From Pseudomonas sp. MM211 (GTDB lineage: Bacteria > Pseudomonadota > Gammaproteobacteria > Pseudomonadales > Pseudomonadaceae): a DNA stretch of 64,000 nucleotides. The stretch covers positions 1,488,001 to 1,552,000 of the forward strand of contig NZ_CP081942.1 in assembly GCF_020386635.1 (NCBI RefSeq), given 5' to 3'. The notes beneath the pieces are model-generated. The model was not told where the DNA came from, searched no databases, and worked only from the letters and a program-made list of their open reading frames with translations. Shown here in pieces: positions 35,653 through 45,891 of this stretch. A program made the translations under genes and the position numbers. Every line of letters begins with the position of its first letter. The first letter of the stretch is position 1.

Positions 35653-37872
35653 TCAAAAAAGGTCTATCGGATCGACATCCAGCGACCAGCGCACGGCCCG
35701 CCCGCTGGGCAGGCTTTCGAGCACCAGCAGCCAGTGGGCGAGCAGCTTGTGCAGGGGCGCGCGAGCGTTGCCTTGCAGCAGCAACTGGGCACGGTAACGG
35801 CCGGCGCGGCGCTCCATGGGCGCGGGCACCGGGCCGAGCAGCTCGATTCCGGTCAGGTTCAGCTCGCCCAGCAATTGTTCGGCCTCGTTGCAGGCTTCGT
35901 CGAGGAACCCTTCAGCCTGGCCGGGCTTGTGTGCTTCGGCGCGCAGCAGCGCCAGGTGGCAGAACGGCGGCAGGCCGGCCGCGCGGCGCTCGCTTAAGGC
36001 CTGGTCGGCGAAGGCGAAGTAGCCCTGCTCGGTCAGTTGCACCAGCAGTGGGTGATCGGCCAGATGACTCTGGATGATCACCTTGCCCGGCTCCTCCGCG
36101 CGCCCGGCCCGGCCAGCCACCTGGACGATCAACTGAGCCATGCGCTCACTGGCGCGGAAGTCGGCGGAGAACAGGCCGCCGTCGGCGTCGAGGATGGCCA
36201 CCAGGGTGACCCGCGGAAAATGGTGCCCTTTGGCGAGCATCTGGGTGCCGACCAGGATGCACGGCTCGCCACGCTGGACGGTGTTGAACAGGGTGGTCAT
36301 GGCTTCCTTGCGCGAAGTGCTGTCGCGGTCTACCCGCAGCACCGGCACGTCGGGGAACAGGATCTCCAGGCGCTCCTCTGCTCGTTCGGTGCCAGCACCG
36401 ACCGGGCGCAGGTCGACGTTGTTGCAGCTCGGGCAGTTGCTTGGCTGACGTTCGGCATGGCCGCAATGGTGGCAGCGCAGCTCACGGCTGCGCTGGTGCA
36501 CGGTCATCCGCGCGTCGCAGCGTGGGCATTGCGACAGCCAGCCGCATTCGTGGCACAGCAGCGTCGGCGCGAAACCGCGGCGATTGAGAAACACCAGCAC
36601 CTGCTGGCCTGCTGCCAGGGTTTTCGCAATGGCTTGCTGCAGCGGCGGGGACATGCCGGCGTCGAGTGGACGACTCTTGATATCCAGGCGCAGGAAACGC
36701 GGCGGGTGGGCGCCGCCTGCACGTTGATTCATGCGTAGCATTGCGTAGCGGCCGCTGTGGGCGTTATGCAGGCTCTCCAGCGAGGGCGTGGCCGAGCCGA
36801 GCACGATCGGGACGTTTTCCTGGTGGGCGCGCACAACGGCCAGATCGCGGGCGTGGTAGCGCAGGCCTTCCTGCTGTTTATAGGAGGCATCGTGTTCTTC
36901 GTCGATGATGATCAGGCCCGGCCGCTTCATCGGCGTGAACAGCGCCGAGCGGGTGCCGATGATGATGTCGGCCTCGCCATCGCGGGCGGCCAGCCAGGCG
37001 TCCAGGCGCTCACGGTCATTGACTGCCGAGTGCAGCAGGGCGATGCGCGCATTGAAGCGCCGCTCGAAGCGCGCCAGGGTCTGCGGGCCGAGGTTGATTT
37101 CCGGAATCAGTACCAGTGCCTGTTTGCCTGCCTCCAGCGTCTCGCGGATCAGTTGCAGGTAAACCTCGGTCTTGCCGCTGCCGGTGACCCCTGCAAGCAG
37201 AAACGCGTTGAAGCTGTCGAGGCCGGCCCGCACCGCCTCGGCGGCGGCGCGCTGCTCGGGGTTGAGTGGCAGCTCTGGCTGGGCCAGCCAGCTGGTGTGG
37301 CGTTCGGGACTGCTCAGGCGGCGTACTTCAACGCGTACTAGGCCCTTTTCCTGCAGTAATTGCAGGCTGTCGCGGTTGATCTGCAGTTGGCTGAGCAACT
37401 GATGGGCGACCCCATGAGGGTGCTGGGCGATGGTCTTCAGCGCGTCACGCTGGCGCGGAGCCCTTGTCAAACGCGGGTCATCCAGTTTCGCATCCTTGGC
37501 AATCAGCCAGAAACGCTCCTGACGTGCTTCGGCCGGCTCGCCCTGGCGCAGCAGCACTGGCAGTGCCCAACTGAGGGTGTCGCCCAGGCTGTGCTGGTAG
37601 TACTGGGCCGTCCACTGGCACAGTCGTAGCAGTGCCGGCGGCATGGGCGCCTGCAGGTCGAGCAGTTGCAGGGCCGGCTTGAGTTTGTCGGCCGGTACCT
37701 CGCTGTGGTCGCTGACCTCGATCAGGACGCCGATCATCTCGCGGCGGCCAAATGGCACGCGTAGGCGTGCGCCGGGCTGCAGGTCGCGGGCCGACACGCC
37801 AGGCGGGGCGAGGTAGTCGAACAGGCGGCGTAGCGGCGAGGGCAGGGCGAGTCGCAGGATGGCGTCGGGCAC
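35653..37872 (-). CDS. priA: Primosomal protein N' (replication restart helicase PriA)
   Basis: 3'-5' helicase that reloads the replisome at stalled forks. The 739 residues begin with the 3'-DNA-binding domain (LRLALPSPLRRLFDYLAP). Walker A is GVTGSGKTEVYLQ (about 229-241), Walker B is LIIIDEEHDASYKQ, and motif GSATPSLES follows. Zinc-binding cysteines are in CHECGWLSQCPRC and CHHCGHAERQPSNCPSC, and helicase motif VI is QVAGRAGR. All parts are intact. It lies alone, between an intergenic repeat and a MITE-like element. Confidence 0.97.
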   Translation of the reverse strand: MPDAILRLALPSPLRRLFDYLAPPGVSARDLQPGARLRVPFGRREMIGVLIEVSDHSEVPADKLKPALQLLDLQAPMPPALLRLCQWTAQYYQHSLGDTLSWALPVLLRQGEPAEARQERFWLIAKDAKLDDPRLTRAPRQRDALKTIAQHPHGVAHQLLSQLQINRDSLQLLQEKGLVRVEVRRLSSPERHTSWLAQPELPLNPEQRAAAEAVRAGLDSFNAFLLAGVTGSGKTEVYLQLIRETLEAGKQALVLIPEINLGPQTLARFERRFNARIALLHSAVNDRERLDAWLAARDGEADIIIGTRSALFTPMKRPGLIIIDEEHDASYKQQEGLRYHARDLAVVRAHQENVPIVLGSATPSLESLHNAHSGRYAMLRMNQRAGGAHPPRFLRLDIKSRPLDAGMSPPLQQAIAKTLAAGQQVLVFLNRRGFAPTLLCHECGWLSQCPRCDARMTVHQRSRELRCHHCGHAERQPSNCPSCNNVDLRPVGAGTERAEERLEILFPDVPVLRVDRDSTSRKEAMTTLFNTVQRGEPCILVGTQMLAKGHHFPRVTLVAILDADGGLFSADFRASERMAQLIVQVAGRAGRAEEPGKVIIQSHLADHPLLVQLTEQGYFAFADQALSERRAAGLPPFCHLALLRAEAHKPGQAEGFLDEACNEAEQLLGELNLTGIELLGPVPAPMERRAGRYRAQLLLQGNARAPLHKLLAHWLLVLESLPSGRAVRWSLDVDPIDLF

Positions 37873-37904
37873 GCGGAGGGCTCCAGGCAGGCGAGGCGCG
37901 ATAT

Positions 37905-38050
37905 TAGCAGGCCATTGAAAAACTACCTACGTTGCCATCGCTGCGTTAAAAACAGGCTCAAAATGCTCATTTACAACCAGTAAACTGCGCTTTTTCGCCT
38001 GTTTTTGCCTTGCGCTGGCTGCCTCGCAAACGTTTTTCAACGGCCTGCTA
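37905..38050. mobile_element. MITE-like palindromic element
   Basis: A 146-bp non-coding element with 19-bp terminal inverted repeats: TAGCAGGCCATTGAAAAAC (37905-37923) against the inverse of 38032-38050, with one mismatch. Inside lie AAAAACAGGC (37948-37957) with GCCTGTTTTT (37997-38006), and a tip TTTAC-AACCA-GTAAA (37970-37984). The whole element can therefore fold into one long hairpin. It separates priA from the divergent rpmE. It encodes nothing and would depend on a transposase elsewhere. Confidence 0.7.
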
Positions 38051-38087
38051 GCATGCCCCCCTGGCGACGGTCGGCAGAGTCTGCGGC

Positions 38088-38115
38088 TTGCATCGCAGGT
38101 GCGCTCTGGTATGAT
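38088..38115 (+). promoter_or_regulatory. Candidate rpmE promoter
   Basis: TGGTATGAT, an extended -10, ends at 38115, with a weak -35 TTGCAT (38088-38093) 16 bp before the hexamer. It lies 67 bp before rpmE and just outside the MITE-like element. Confidence 0.4.
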
Positions 38116-38182
38116 CCGCGGCCAACCTACGTGCGGTACCCGACATCCAGTCTGGTGGCGGCACAAGATCTGAGGAAAAATC

Positions 38183-38398
38183 ATGAAAGCCGATATCCAT
38201 CCGGAATACGTTGCCATCGACGCCACCTGCAGCTGCGGCAACGTCATCAAGACTCGCTCCACTCTGGCCAAGCCGCTGAGCCTGGACGTGTGCTCCGAGT
38301 GCCACCCGTTCTACACCGGCAAGCAGAAAATGCTGGATACCGGCGGCCGTGTTGATCGCTTCAAACAGCGTTTCGGCATGTTCGGCGCCAAGCAGTAA
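38183..38398 (+). CDS. rpmE: 50S ribosomal protein L31 (zinc form)
   Basis: A 71-residue L31 with all four zinc-ligand cysteines: Cys16 and Cys18 (ATCSCGN) and Cys37 and Cys40 ([14 protein letters not shown]). This is the zinc-containing type rather than the cysteine-less paralogue made in zinc shortage. GAGGAAA lies before the ATG. It has the family's KRF-rich C-terminus (VDRFKQRFG). Confidence 0.97.
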   Translation: MKADIHPEYVAIDATCSCGNVIKTRSTLAKPLSLDVCSECHPFYTGKQKMLDTGGRVDRFKQRFGMFGAKQ

Positions 38399-38423
38399 GC
38401 TTGCGCGCAGCGACGGAGGCCTT

Positions 38424-39221
38424 ATGGGCTGTGCCGCGCTACTGAAGAAGGCGTCCCTTGTGGGCGCCTTTTTCGTTTCTGTGGTTTGCCTACCGGCGCA
38501 AGCCTTCTGCCCGACGCCGGGTAAGCTGGCGCAGGTCAAGGTACAGCGCGTGGTCGATGGCGATACCCTGCGCCTGGTGGATGGTCGCAGTATTCGCCTG
38601 ATCGGACTCAACGCCCCGGAACTGGCGCGCAAGGGGCAGCCTGCGGAGCCATACGCCGAGGCCGCGCGTGAGCGCCTGAGCCAGTTGGTGGAAGCCAATG
38701 GTGGGCGCGTCGGCGTCAAGGCTGGTGAGCAGAAAAAGGATCGCTACGGGCGAACCCTGGCTCACCTGTATGACAGCAGCGGCAAGAACCTCGAAGCACA
38801 GATGCTGGCCGAAGGTTTCGGCCAGCTGGTTGCTGTTGCGCCCAATGCGGCGCTGGTAACCTGTCATCGGCAGGCCGAGCACCAGGCCCGCAGCGCGCGG
38901 GCCGGGCTTTGGGCGCAGCTGCGCCCCTTGCCGGCGCGCGCCGTTCGCAGTGGGGGCTTCGCTCTGCTCGAGGGTCAGGTACAGCGGGTCGAACGCAACC
39001 GCGGTGGTGTCTGGATCGAACTTGGTCATTCAGTGGTGTTGCGTATAGCGCCACCGGTGCTGGATACCTTCGATCCGAAACTGCTGCGTGACCTGCAGGG
39101 CAAGCGAATCGAAGCGCGTGGCTGGATGATCGACCGCTCCCGCAAGGGCGGCCTGAAGGTCGGCCAGGCACGCTGGATGTTGCCACTGACCCACGGGGCC
39201 ATGCTGGAGGTATTGCCATGA
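38424..39221 (+). CDS. Secreted thermonuclease-family (SNase-like) nuclease
   Basis: A 265-residue protein with a signal peptide ending PAQAFC and a staphylococcal-nuclease OB-fold domain (about 37-165). VQRVVDGDTLRLVDGRSIRLIGLNAPE supplies the Arg/Asp catalytic and calcium-site residues, cited as VVDGDTLRL and IRLIGLNAPE. DRYGRTLAHLY follows. The C-terminal 90 residues form a second beta-rich domain of unknown role. CGGAGG precedes ATG 38424; the frame open further upstream overlaps rpmE. The stop overlaps the M48 gene as ATGA. It is probably periplasmic or exported. Confidence 0.88.
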   Translation: MGCAALLKKASLVGAFFVSVVCLPAQAFCPTPGKLAQVKVQRVVDGDTLRLVDGRSIRLIGLNAPELARKGQPAEPYAEAARERLSQLVEANGGRVGVKAGEQKKDRYGRTLAHLYDSSGKNLEAQMLAEGFGQLVAVAPNAALVTCHRQAEHQARSARAGLWAQLRPLPARAVRSGGFALLEGQVQRVERNRGGVWIELGHSVVLRIAPPVLDTFDPKLLRDLQGKRIEARGWMIDRSRKGGLKVGQARWMLPLTHGAMLEVLP

Positions 39222-40657
39222 TGATTCGCCTGCTGGCCGCACTCTCTCTGTTGGCTGTGCTTGCCGGTTGTGCGGTCAACCCGGCAACCGGGCGCAACGA
39301 TTTCGTGATGATGAGCGAGGCTCAGGAGCTGACTCTTGGTCGCGACGCCCATCAGCAGATTCTTCAGCAATACCCGCGTTACGCCGACGAGGCGCTGCAG
39401 GCCTATGTACAGCGTGTCGGAGAGCGGGTGGCGCGGCACAGCCATCGCGGTCAGCTGGACTATAAATTTACGGTGATCGACAGCCCGGATATCAATGCCT
39501 TCGCCTTGCCCGGCGGCTACATCTATATCCATCGCGGTCTGATGGCTTATCTCGGCTCGGAAGCGGAGCTGGCGGCGGTGCTCGGGCACGAAGTCGGCCA
39601 TGTCACGGCGCGCCACGGTGTACGCCAGCAAAGTCAGTCGACGGCCTGGAGCATTCTTGGGCAGGCTGTGGCGATGGGCACCGGTGTCGGTGCTGCGGGG
39701 GATGTCACCGGCGCTTTGGGCACGGCGTTCGTGCGCGGTTATGGCCGCGACATGGAGCTCGAGGCCGATGGCCTGGGTGCGCAATACCTGGCGCGCGGCG
39801 GGTATGACCCACAGGCTATGATCGAAGTGGTCAAGGTGCTCAAGCTGCAGGAGGATTTCGCTCGTGATCAGGCTGCCAAACGCGGTGACGAGCAGCCGGT
39901 TGGTGGCTATCACGGCTTGTTCGACACACACCCTGACAACGATCGGCGTCTGCAGCAGGTAATAGGCCCGGCTCGGGCGTTAGTAAGTGGGCAGCAGGAG
40001 GTCAATCGCGAGACCTTTTTGCAGCGCTTGCAGAATCTGCCGTTTGGCGACTCGGTCGAGAGTGGCATCCGGCGCGGTGAGCGCTTCTATCACCGTGATC
40101 TGGACTTTACGCTGGACTTTGCCAAAGGCTGGAGCATCATCAATCAGCCGCAGGCGCTGATCGGGCATTCGGCAGACGAGCAGGTGTTCGTCGCCATGAC
40201 TCTTGAAGATAACCCTCGTCAGCTCGATGCCGCGACGCTGCTGCGTCAGCGTATCGGCGGCAATCGTCTGCGCGACGAAACGCCACTGCAGCAGGCTGGT
40301 TTGCTGGGCCACATGGGGGTGATCGACGGCAGTGCGTCGCGCCGGGTGGCGGCTATCCTCAAGGGTGGCAAGGCGTATCTGTTCGTCGGCGCGGTCAAGG
40401 GCCGCGCAGTGCGTGCGGAAGACGATGCGCAGTTCATCGCTGCAATCAAGAGTTTCCGGACTTTACAGGCTACCGAGCGCAAACTGGCCGAGCCGTTGAG
40501 GTTGCAGTTGGTGCGCGTGGGGCAAGGCCAGACGATCAAGGCTCTGGCGGCCGAAAGCGGCCTTTCCGGCGATGCCGAAGGCAGCCTGCGCCTGCTCAAT
40601 AATCTTTATCCACAGGGCGAGCCTAGTCCTGGCGATTGGTTCAAGACGGTTCGCTGA
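39218..40657 (+). CDS. M48-family metalloprotease lipoprotein (BepA/YfgC-like)
   Basis: A 479-residue predicted lipoprotein (lipobox VLAGC, Cys18). The zinc protease domain has HEVGHVTARHG (about 126-136) and a downstream Glu in MELEADGLGAQYLARGGYDP. This is the same architecture as BepA, which proofreads outer-membrane protein assembly. A C-terminal region contains a LysM-like segment (VGQGQTIKALAAESGL ... NNLYPQGEPSPGDW). Both in-frame ATG codons at 39218 and 39221 are possible. It is translationally coupled to the nuclease gene. Confidence 0.88.
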   Translation: MMIRLLAALSLLAVLAGCAVNPATGRNDFVMMSEAQELTLGRDAHQQILQQYPRYADEALQAYVQRVGERVARHSHRGQLDYKFTVIDSPDINAFALPGGYIYIHRGLMAYLGSEAELAAVLGHEVGHVTARHGVRQQSQSTAWSILGQAVAMGTGVGAAGDVTGALGTAFVRGYGRDMELEADGLGAQYLARGGYDPQAMIEVVKVLKLQEDFARDQAAKRGDEQPVGGYHGLFDTHPDNDRRLQQVIGPARALVSGQQEVNRETFLQRLQNLPFGDSVESGIRRGERFYHRDLDFTLDFAKGWSIINQPQALIGHSADEQVFVAMTLEDNPRQLDAATLLRQRIGGNRLRDETPLQQAGLLGHMGVIDGSASRRVAAILKGGKAYLFVGAVKGRAVRAEDDAQFIAAIKSFRTLQATERKLAEPLRLQLVRVGQGQTIKALAAESGLSGDAEGSLRLLNNLYPQGEPSPGDWFKTVR

Positions 40658-40687
40658 GGCACGTTTGCAGGCTGACTGCATAGTCTT

Positions 40688-40703
40688 GTGCAGGCCCCTG
40701 CAC
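40688..40703. promoter_or_regulatory. Palindrome upstream of the malic enzyme gene
   Basis: GTGCAGGCCCCTGCAC is a palindrome with 7-bp arms (GTGCAGG and CCTGCAC) around a CC centre, 57 bp before the start codon. It resembles an operator; no protein can be assigned. Confidence 0.4.
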
Positions 40704-40759
40704 TTTGCGTATCCTCGGCCGCCTGCCAGTCAATAGCCCAAAAAAGCGGAAATGCCACT

Positions 40760-42028
40760 ATGTCTGATCTGAAAACTGCCGCTCTCGAATACCATGAGAA
40801 GCCCCGTCCGGGTAAGTTGAGCGTCGAGCTCACCAAACCTACCGCCACTGCCCGTGATCTCTCTCTGGCCTACAGCCCGGGCGTCGCCGAGCCGGTGCGT
40901 GAGATCGCTCGCGATCCGGAGCTTGCCTACCGTTACACCGGTAAGGGCAACCTGGTAGCAGTCATTTCCGACGGCACCGCGATTCTCGGCCTGGGTAACC
41001 TCGGCCCATTGGCCTCGAAGCCTGTCATGGAAGGCAAAGGCGTGCTGTTCAAGCGTTTTGCCGGTGTCGACGTGTTCGACATCGAAGTCGATGCCGAGAG
41101 CCCGCAGGCGTTCATCGACACCGTCAAGCGTATTTCCATTACCTTCGGTGGCATCAACCTGGAAGATATCAAAGCACCTGAGTGCTTCGAGATCGAGCGC
41201 GCGCTGATCGAACAGTGCGACATCCCGGTTTTCCACGATGACCAGCACGGTACCGCGATCGTGACCGCCGCCGGCATGCTCAATGCCCTGGAAATCGCTG
41301 GCAAAGCACTGTCGGAAGCCAAGATCGTCTGCCTGGGTGCCGGCGCCGCAGCCATCTCCTGCATGAAGCTGCTGGTGAGCATGGGTGCCAAGGTCGAGAA
41401 CATCTTCATGATCGACCGCAAAGGCGTTATCCACGCCGGTCGTGATGATCTGAACCAGTACAAGGCGGTATTCGCCACCGAGACCACCAAGCGCACGCTG
41501 GATGATGCGCTGACCGGTGCTGACGTGTTCGTCGGTCTGTCCGGCCCGGATCTGCTGAGCGCCGAAGGCCTCAAGCTGATGGCGCCGAATCCGATCGTGT
41601 TCGCTTGCTCGAACCCGGATCCGGAAATCTCCCCGGAACTGGCTCACGCCACCCGCGATGACGTGATCATGGCTACCGGTCGTTCCGACTACCCGAATCA
41701 GGTCAACAACGTTCTGGGCTTCCCGTTCATCTTCCGTGGTGCTCTGGACGTTCGTGCCACCCGCATCAACGAAGAAATGAAAATCGCTGCAGCCAACGCC
41801 CTTCGCGAGCTGGCCAAACTGCCGGTTCCGCAGGAAGTCTGCGACGCCTACGGCGGCATCTCCCTGGAGTTCGGCCGTGAGTACATCATTCCGAAGCCGA
41901 TGGATGCCCGCCTGATCACCGTGGTTTGCGATGCCGTGGCCAAGGCTGCTATCGAAAGTGGTGTGGCGACTCTGCCGTATCCGAAGCACTACCCGCTGCA
42001 GTCGGTCAACGACGTGTTCAACGGCTGA
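40760..42028 (+). CDS. Malic enzyme, short form (NAD(P)-dependent)
   Basis: Oxidative decarboxylation of malate to pyruvate. The 422-residue protein covers the N-terminal malic domain (AYSPGVAEPVREI, FKRFAGVDVFDIEVDAESP, IPVFHDDQHGTAIV with the catalytic Asp pair) and the NAD(P) domain (VCLGAGAAAISCMKLL, FACSNPDPEISPE). Family MaeB proteins often have about 300 extra residues of phosphotransacetylase-like sequence; this one ends after the NAD domain at TLPYPKHYPLQS. Pseudomonads commonly encode the short form. A TTCG-loop terminator follows. Confidence 0.92.
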   Translation: MSDLKTAALEYHEKPRPGKLSVELTKPTATARDLSLAYSPGVAEPVREIARDPELAYRYTGKGNLVAVISDGTAILGLGNLGPLASKPVMEGKGVLFKRFAGVDVFDIEVDAESPQAFIDTVKRISITFGGINLEDIKAPECFEIERALIEQCDIPVFHDDQHGTAIVTAAGMLNALEIAGKALSEAKIVCLGAGAAAISCMKLLVSMGAKVENIFMIDRKGVIHAGRDDLNQYKAVFATETTKRTLDDALTGADVFVGLSGPDLLSAEGLKLMAPNPIVFACSNPDPEISPELAHATRDDVIMATGRSDYPNQVNNVLGFPFIFRGALDVRATRINEEMKIAAANALRELAKLPVPQEVCDAYGGISLEFGREYIIPKPMDARLITVVCDAVAKAAIESGVATLPYPKHYPLQSVNDVFNG

Positions 42029-42050
42029 GTGATCGGCTGGTAAAATAAGA

Positions 42051-42072
42051 AACCCGCTTCGGCGGGTTTTTT
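42051..42072 (+). terminator. Rho-independent terminator after malic enzyme
   Basis: AACCCGC (42051-42057), loop TTCG and GCGGGTT (42062-42068) are followed by TTTT to 42072. This is a strong intrinsic terminator 22 bp after the stop. Confidence 0.92.
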
Positions 42073-42163
42073 AATGCCTGTTTTTAGAGGTGGAGCTGTA
42101 TGGCAAAGTAATGTCGTGGGCTGCCGAAGGCTCAGGAGCGCGCGCTGTAGCCTGGAGCAGTCA

Positions 42164-42196
42164 GCAACTGCAAGCGTGAATATGGCTTGCAGTTGC
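42164..42196. repeat. Perfect 12-bp inverted repeat at the ponA 3' end
   Basis: GCAACTGCAAGC (42164-42175) and GCTTGCAGTTGC (42185-42196) form a perfect stem with a 9-nt loop, 11 bp beyond the ponA stop. It carries the CAAGC/GCTTG theme of the other repeats and may terminate or stabilise ponA mRNA. Confidence 0.55.
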
Positions 42197-42206
42197 CGAA
42201 GCCTCG

Positions 42207-44642
42207 TTAGAACAGGTCGATCGGCGCGGCCTCGTCGGCAGGTAGCGGGCTACCAGGCGCGCCCATTCCTGGGTCGAGTTCGTTCATTGGTGGCGGCGAG
42301 TCTTCGCTCTTGAACAGCTCGAAGTAGGCATCCGGCGTTCCTGGTGCCGCAGCGCGACCGCTGTGCGGATCGACGCGCAGGGTGAGGATGCCGTCCGGCT
42401 CGCTCGGTGTATGGTTGGGCTTGTCTTTGAGTGCCGCGCCCATGTAACCCATCCAGATCGGCAGAGCTACCGTGCCGCCGTACTCGTTACGGCCGAGACT
42501 TTCCGGTTGGTCGAAGCCAGCCCACACCGTCGTCACGTAGTCGGCGTTGTAGCCGGAGAACCAGCTGTCCTTCGATTCGTTGGTGGTGCCGGTCTTGCCT
42601 GCCAGATCGGTTCGTCCCAGTGCCATGGCGCGGCGTCCCGTGCCGCGCTTGATCACGTCCTGCAGCATGCTGGTCATGATGTAGGCGGTGCGTTCGTCAA
42701 GAATGCGTTCAGCGTCCACCGGGTCTGGCGCCTCCGGCAACTGCGTCGGAGCTGCCTCGGCGGTGCTCATCACGCCTTCCTCATTCACCGGGGGCGGTAC
42801 TTCGATTTGCGTGCTGTTGGGTACGGTTGGTGGGTTGGCGATGAACTGCGGATCACCATGGCGGTTGTCGATGCGCTGGATCAGGTAAGGCTGAACCTTG
42901 TGCCCGCCGTTGGCGAACGTCGTCCAGCCGGTAGCGATTTCCATGGGTGTTAGGTTCGCGGTGCCTAGCGCCAGAGATAGATTGCGTGGCAGGTCTTGGC
43001 GGTTGAAGCCAAAGCGCTCGATATAGGTCAGCGTCTGCTCTATGCCCATGGCCTGTAGTAGGCGAATCGACACCAGATTGCGCGACTTGTAGAGCGCCTC
43101 GCGCAAGCGGATGGGGCCGAGGAAAGTGTTGTTGTCATTCTTCGGACGCCAGACTTGATCCATGTAGTCGTCGACAAAGACGATAGGTGCATCGTTGAGC
43201 AGGCTGGAAGCGGTGTAGCCGTTGTCCAGTGCGGCACTGTAGATAAAGGGCTTGAAGCTCGACCCCGGCTGACGTTTGGCCTGTATGGCACGGTTGTAGT
43301 TGCTCTGCTCGAAGGAGAAACCGCCGACCAGGGCGCGAATCGCACCATTCTGCGGATCCAGAGAAACCAGGGCGCTCTGCGCGCTAGGTAGTTGTACGAA
43401 TCGCAGGCTCTCATCGTCCTGGCGCTGCACGCGAATCAGGTCGCCGATCTGCACCACATCAGCGGGCTGCTGTGGTCGTGGCCCCAGGCTGTTGGTATTG
43501 AGGAAGGGGCGAGCCCATTTCATGCTGTCCCAGGACACCGCTTCCTCGCTGCCGCTGCGAGTCAGCACCAGGATGCCGCTTTTCTCGACCTGAGTAACGA
43601 TGGCGGGATCCAGTCCGCCCCGTGTGCCCTGTTTGCTCAGTTCAGCCTGCCAGGTTTCCCGGGTCATTCCGGGTAGACGGCTTTCCGGGCCACGGTAGCC
43701 ATGTCGCTGGTCGTAATCGATCAGACCGTCGCGCAGTGCTTTGTTGGCCATCAGTTGCAGGTCGCTGGGCACCGTGGTGGTGACGTTGAAACCTTGGGTG
43801 TAAGCATCGCTGCCGTAGCGACCGACCATTTCGGCGCGGGCCATTTCGGCGACATAGGGCGCCGGAACTTCCGGTGTCTTCACGTGATAGCTGGCGTCTA
43901 CAGGTTCGGCGAGTGCCGTTTCGTAACGGGCCTGGTCAATGCGGCCTAGACGAAGCATGCGGCCGAGGATCCAGTCCCGACGCTCTTTGGCGCGAGTCGG
44001 ATTGGTCAGCGGGTTGAAGCTCGAAGGTGCCTTGGGAAGACCGGCTATCGTCGCAAGCTGCGACAGGCTCAAGTCTTTGATGGATTTGCCGTAATAGACT
44101 TGAGCAGCAGCCTCAATTCCATAGGCACGGTGACCCAGGTAGATTTTGTTGACGTACAACTCGAGGATTTCGTTCTTGCTCAGCTCGCGTTCTATCTGCA
44201 GAGCCAAGAGGATTTCGGTGATCTTGCGTGAGAAGCTACGCTCGCTGGTGAGAAAGAAGTTTTTCGCCACCTGCATGGTGATGGTGCTGCCGCCTGACTG
44301 AATTTGCCCCGTTTTCAATAATTGCGTGGCAGCGCGCATCAGGCTTGTAAGATCAACGCCATAATGGTTTGCGAAGTTGTCGTCTTCTGCAGCGAGTAGA
44401 GCGCTGGTGAAATCAGGCGGTATGTCGGCGAATGCGATGGGTGAACGGCGCATTTCTCCGAATTCGGCAATGAGTTTTCCATCGCTGCTGTAGACCCGAA
44501 GCGGAATCTGCAGCTCTATGCTGCGCAAGGCATCGACAGAGGGTAGAGTCGGGCTCAGGTAGAGGAAGGCACCGCTGACGCTGAGTAGTAGCGCACAAAA
44601 AACAGCGATAACGGACCAGCAGAAAAACTTCAGCAAACGCAT
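42207..44642 (-). CDS. ponA: Penicillin-binding protein 1A (bifunctional)
   Basis: Bifunctional glycosyltransferase/transpeptidase of peptidoglycan synthesis in the inner membrane, 811 residues. An N-terminal helix (about 8-30) precedes the GT51 domain (AAEDDNFANHYGVD with catalytic Glu, QSGGSTITMQVAKNFFL, YLGHRAYGIEAAAQVYYG). An OB-like linker follows. The transpeptidase has SSFK (PGSSFKPFIYSAAL), SRN (YKSRNLVS) and KTG (LAGKTGTTNES). ATG 44642 was chosen over an in-frame TTG one codon upstream. It is divergent from pilM, the conserved arrangement in pseudomonads. Confidence 0.97.
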   Translation of the reverse strand: MRLLKFFCWSVIAVFCALLLSVSGAFLYLSPTLPSVDALRSIELQIPLRVYSSDGKLIAEFGEMRRSPIAFADIPPDFTSALLAAEDDNFANHYGVDLTSLMRAATQLLKTGQIQSGGSTITMQVAKNFFLTSERSFSRKITEILLALQIERELSKNEILELYVNKIYLGHRAYGIEAAAQVYYGKSIKDLSLSQLATIAGLPKAPSSFNPLTNPTRAKERRDWILGRMLRLGRIDQARYETALAEPVDASYHVKTPEVPAPYVAEMARAEMVGRYGSDAYTQGFNVTTTVPSDLQLMANKALRDGLIDYDQRHGYRGPESRLPGMTRETWQAELSKQGTRGGLDPAIVTQVEKSGILVLTRSGSEEAVSWDSMKWARPFLNTNSLGPRPQQPADVVQIGDLIRVQRQDDESLRFVQLPSAQSALVSLDPQNGAIRALVGGFSFEQSNYNRAIQAKRQPGSSFKPFIYSAALDNGYTASSLLNDAPIVFVDDYMDQVWRPKNDNNTFLGPIRLREALYKSRNLVSIRLLQAMGIEQTLTYIERFGFNRQDLPRNLSLALGTANLTPMEIATGWTTFANGGHKVQPYLIQRIDNRHGDPQFIANPPTVPNSTQIEVPPPVNEEGVMSTAEAAPTQLPEAPDPVDAERILDERTAYIMTSMLQDVIKRGTGRRAMALGRTDLAGKTGTTNESKDSWFSGYNADYVTTVWAGFDQPESLGRNEYGGTVALPIWMGYMGAALKDKPNHTPSEPDGILTLRVDPHSGRAAAPGTPDAYFELFKSEDSPPPMNELDPGMGAPGSPLPADEAAPIDLF

Positions 44643-44714
44643 CAAGATTTTTGGATTTCCAGATAAAAGAATGAGTTAAGCGGAAGACAAAGCGAAAAGG
44701 CAAAAACGGATCAC

Positions 44715-44720
44715 ATTATA
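44715..44720 (-). promoter_or_regulatory. Candidate ponA -10 box
   Basis: On the minus strand a perfect TATAAT (44720-44715) lies 72 bp before ponA, with an A8 tract upstream. No good -35 is seen. Confidence 0.4.
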
Positions 44721-44745
44721 AGCGTTTTTTTTGCTGGGGAGCCAT

Positions 44746-44774
44746 TTGCGCTTCTGTCAAGTCTGCTATTTAAT
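44746..44774 (+). promoter_or_regulatory. Candidate sigma-70 promoter of pilMNOPQ
   Basis: TTGCGC (44746-44751), a 17-bp spacer and TTTAAT (44769-44774) lie 52 bp before the pilM start on the plus strand. Confidence 0.5.
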
Positions 44775-44799
44775 GTGGAAAAACATAAATCGTCCGTAA

Positions 44800-45890
<1,091 letters not shown>

Positions 45891-45891
<1 letters not shown>

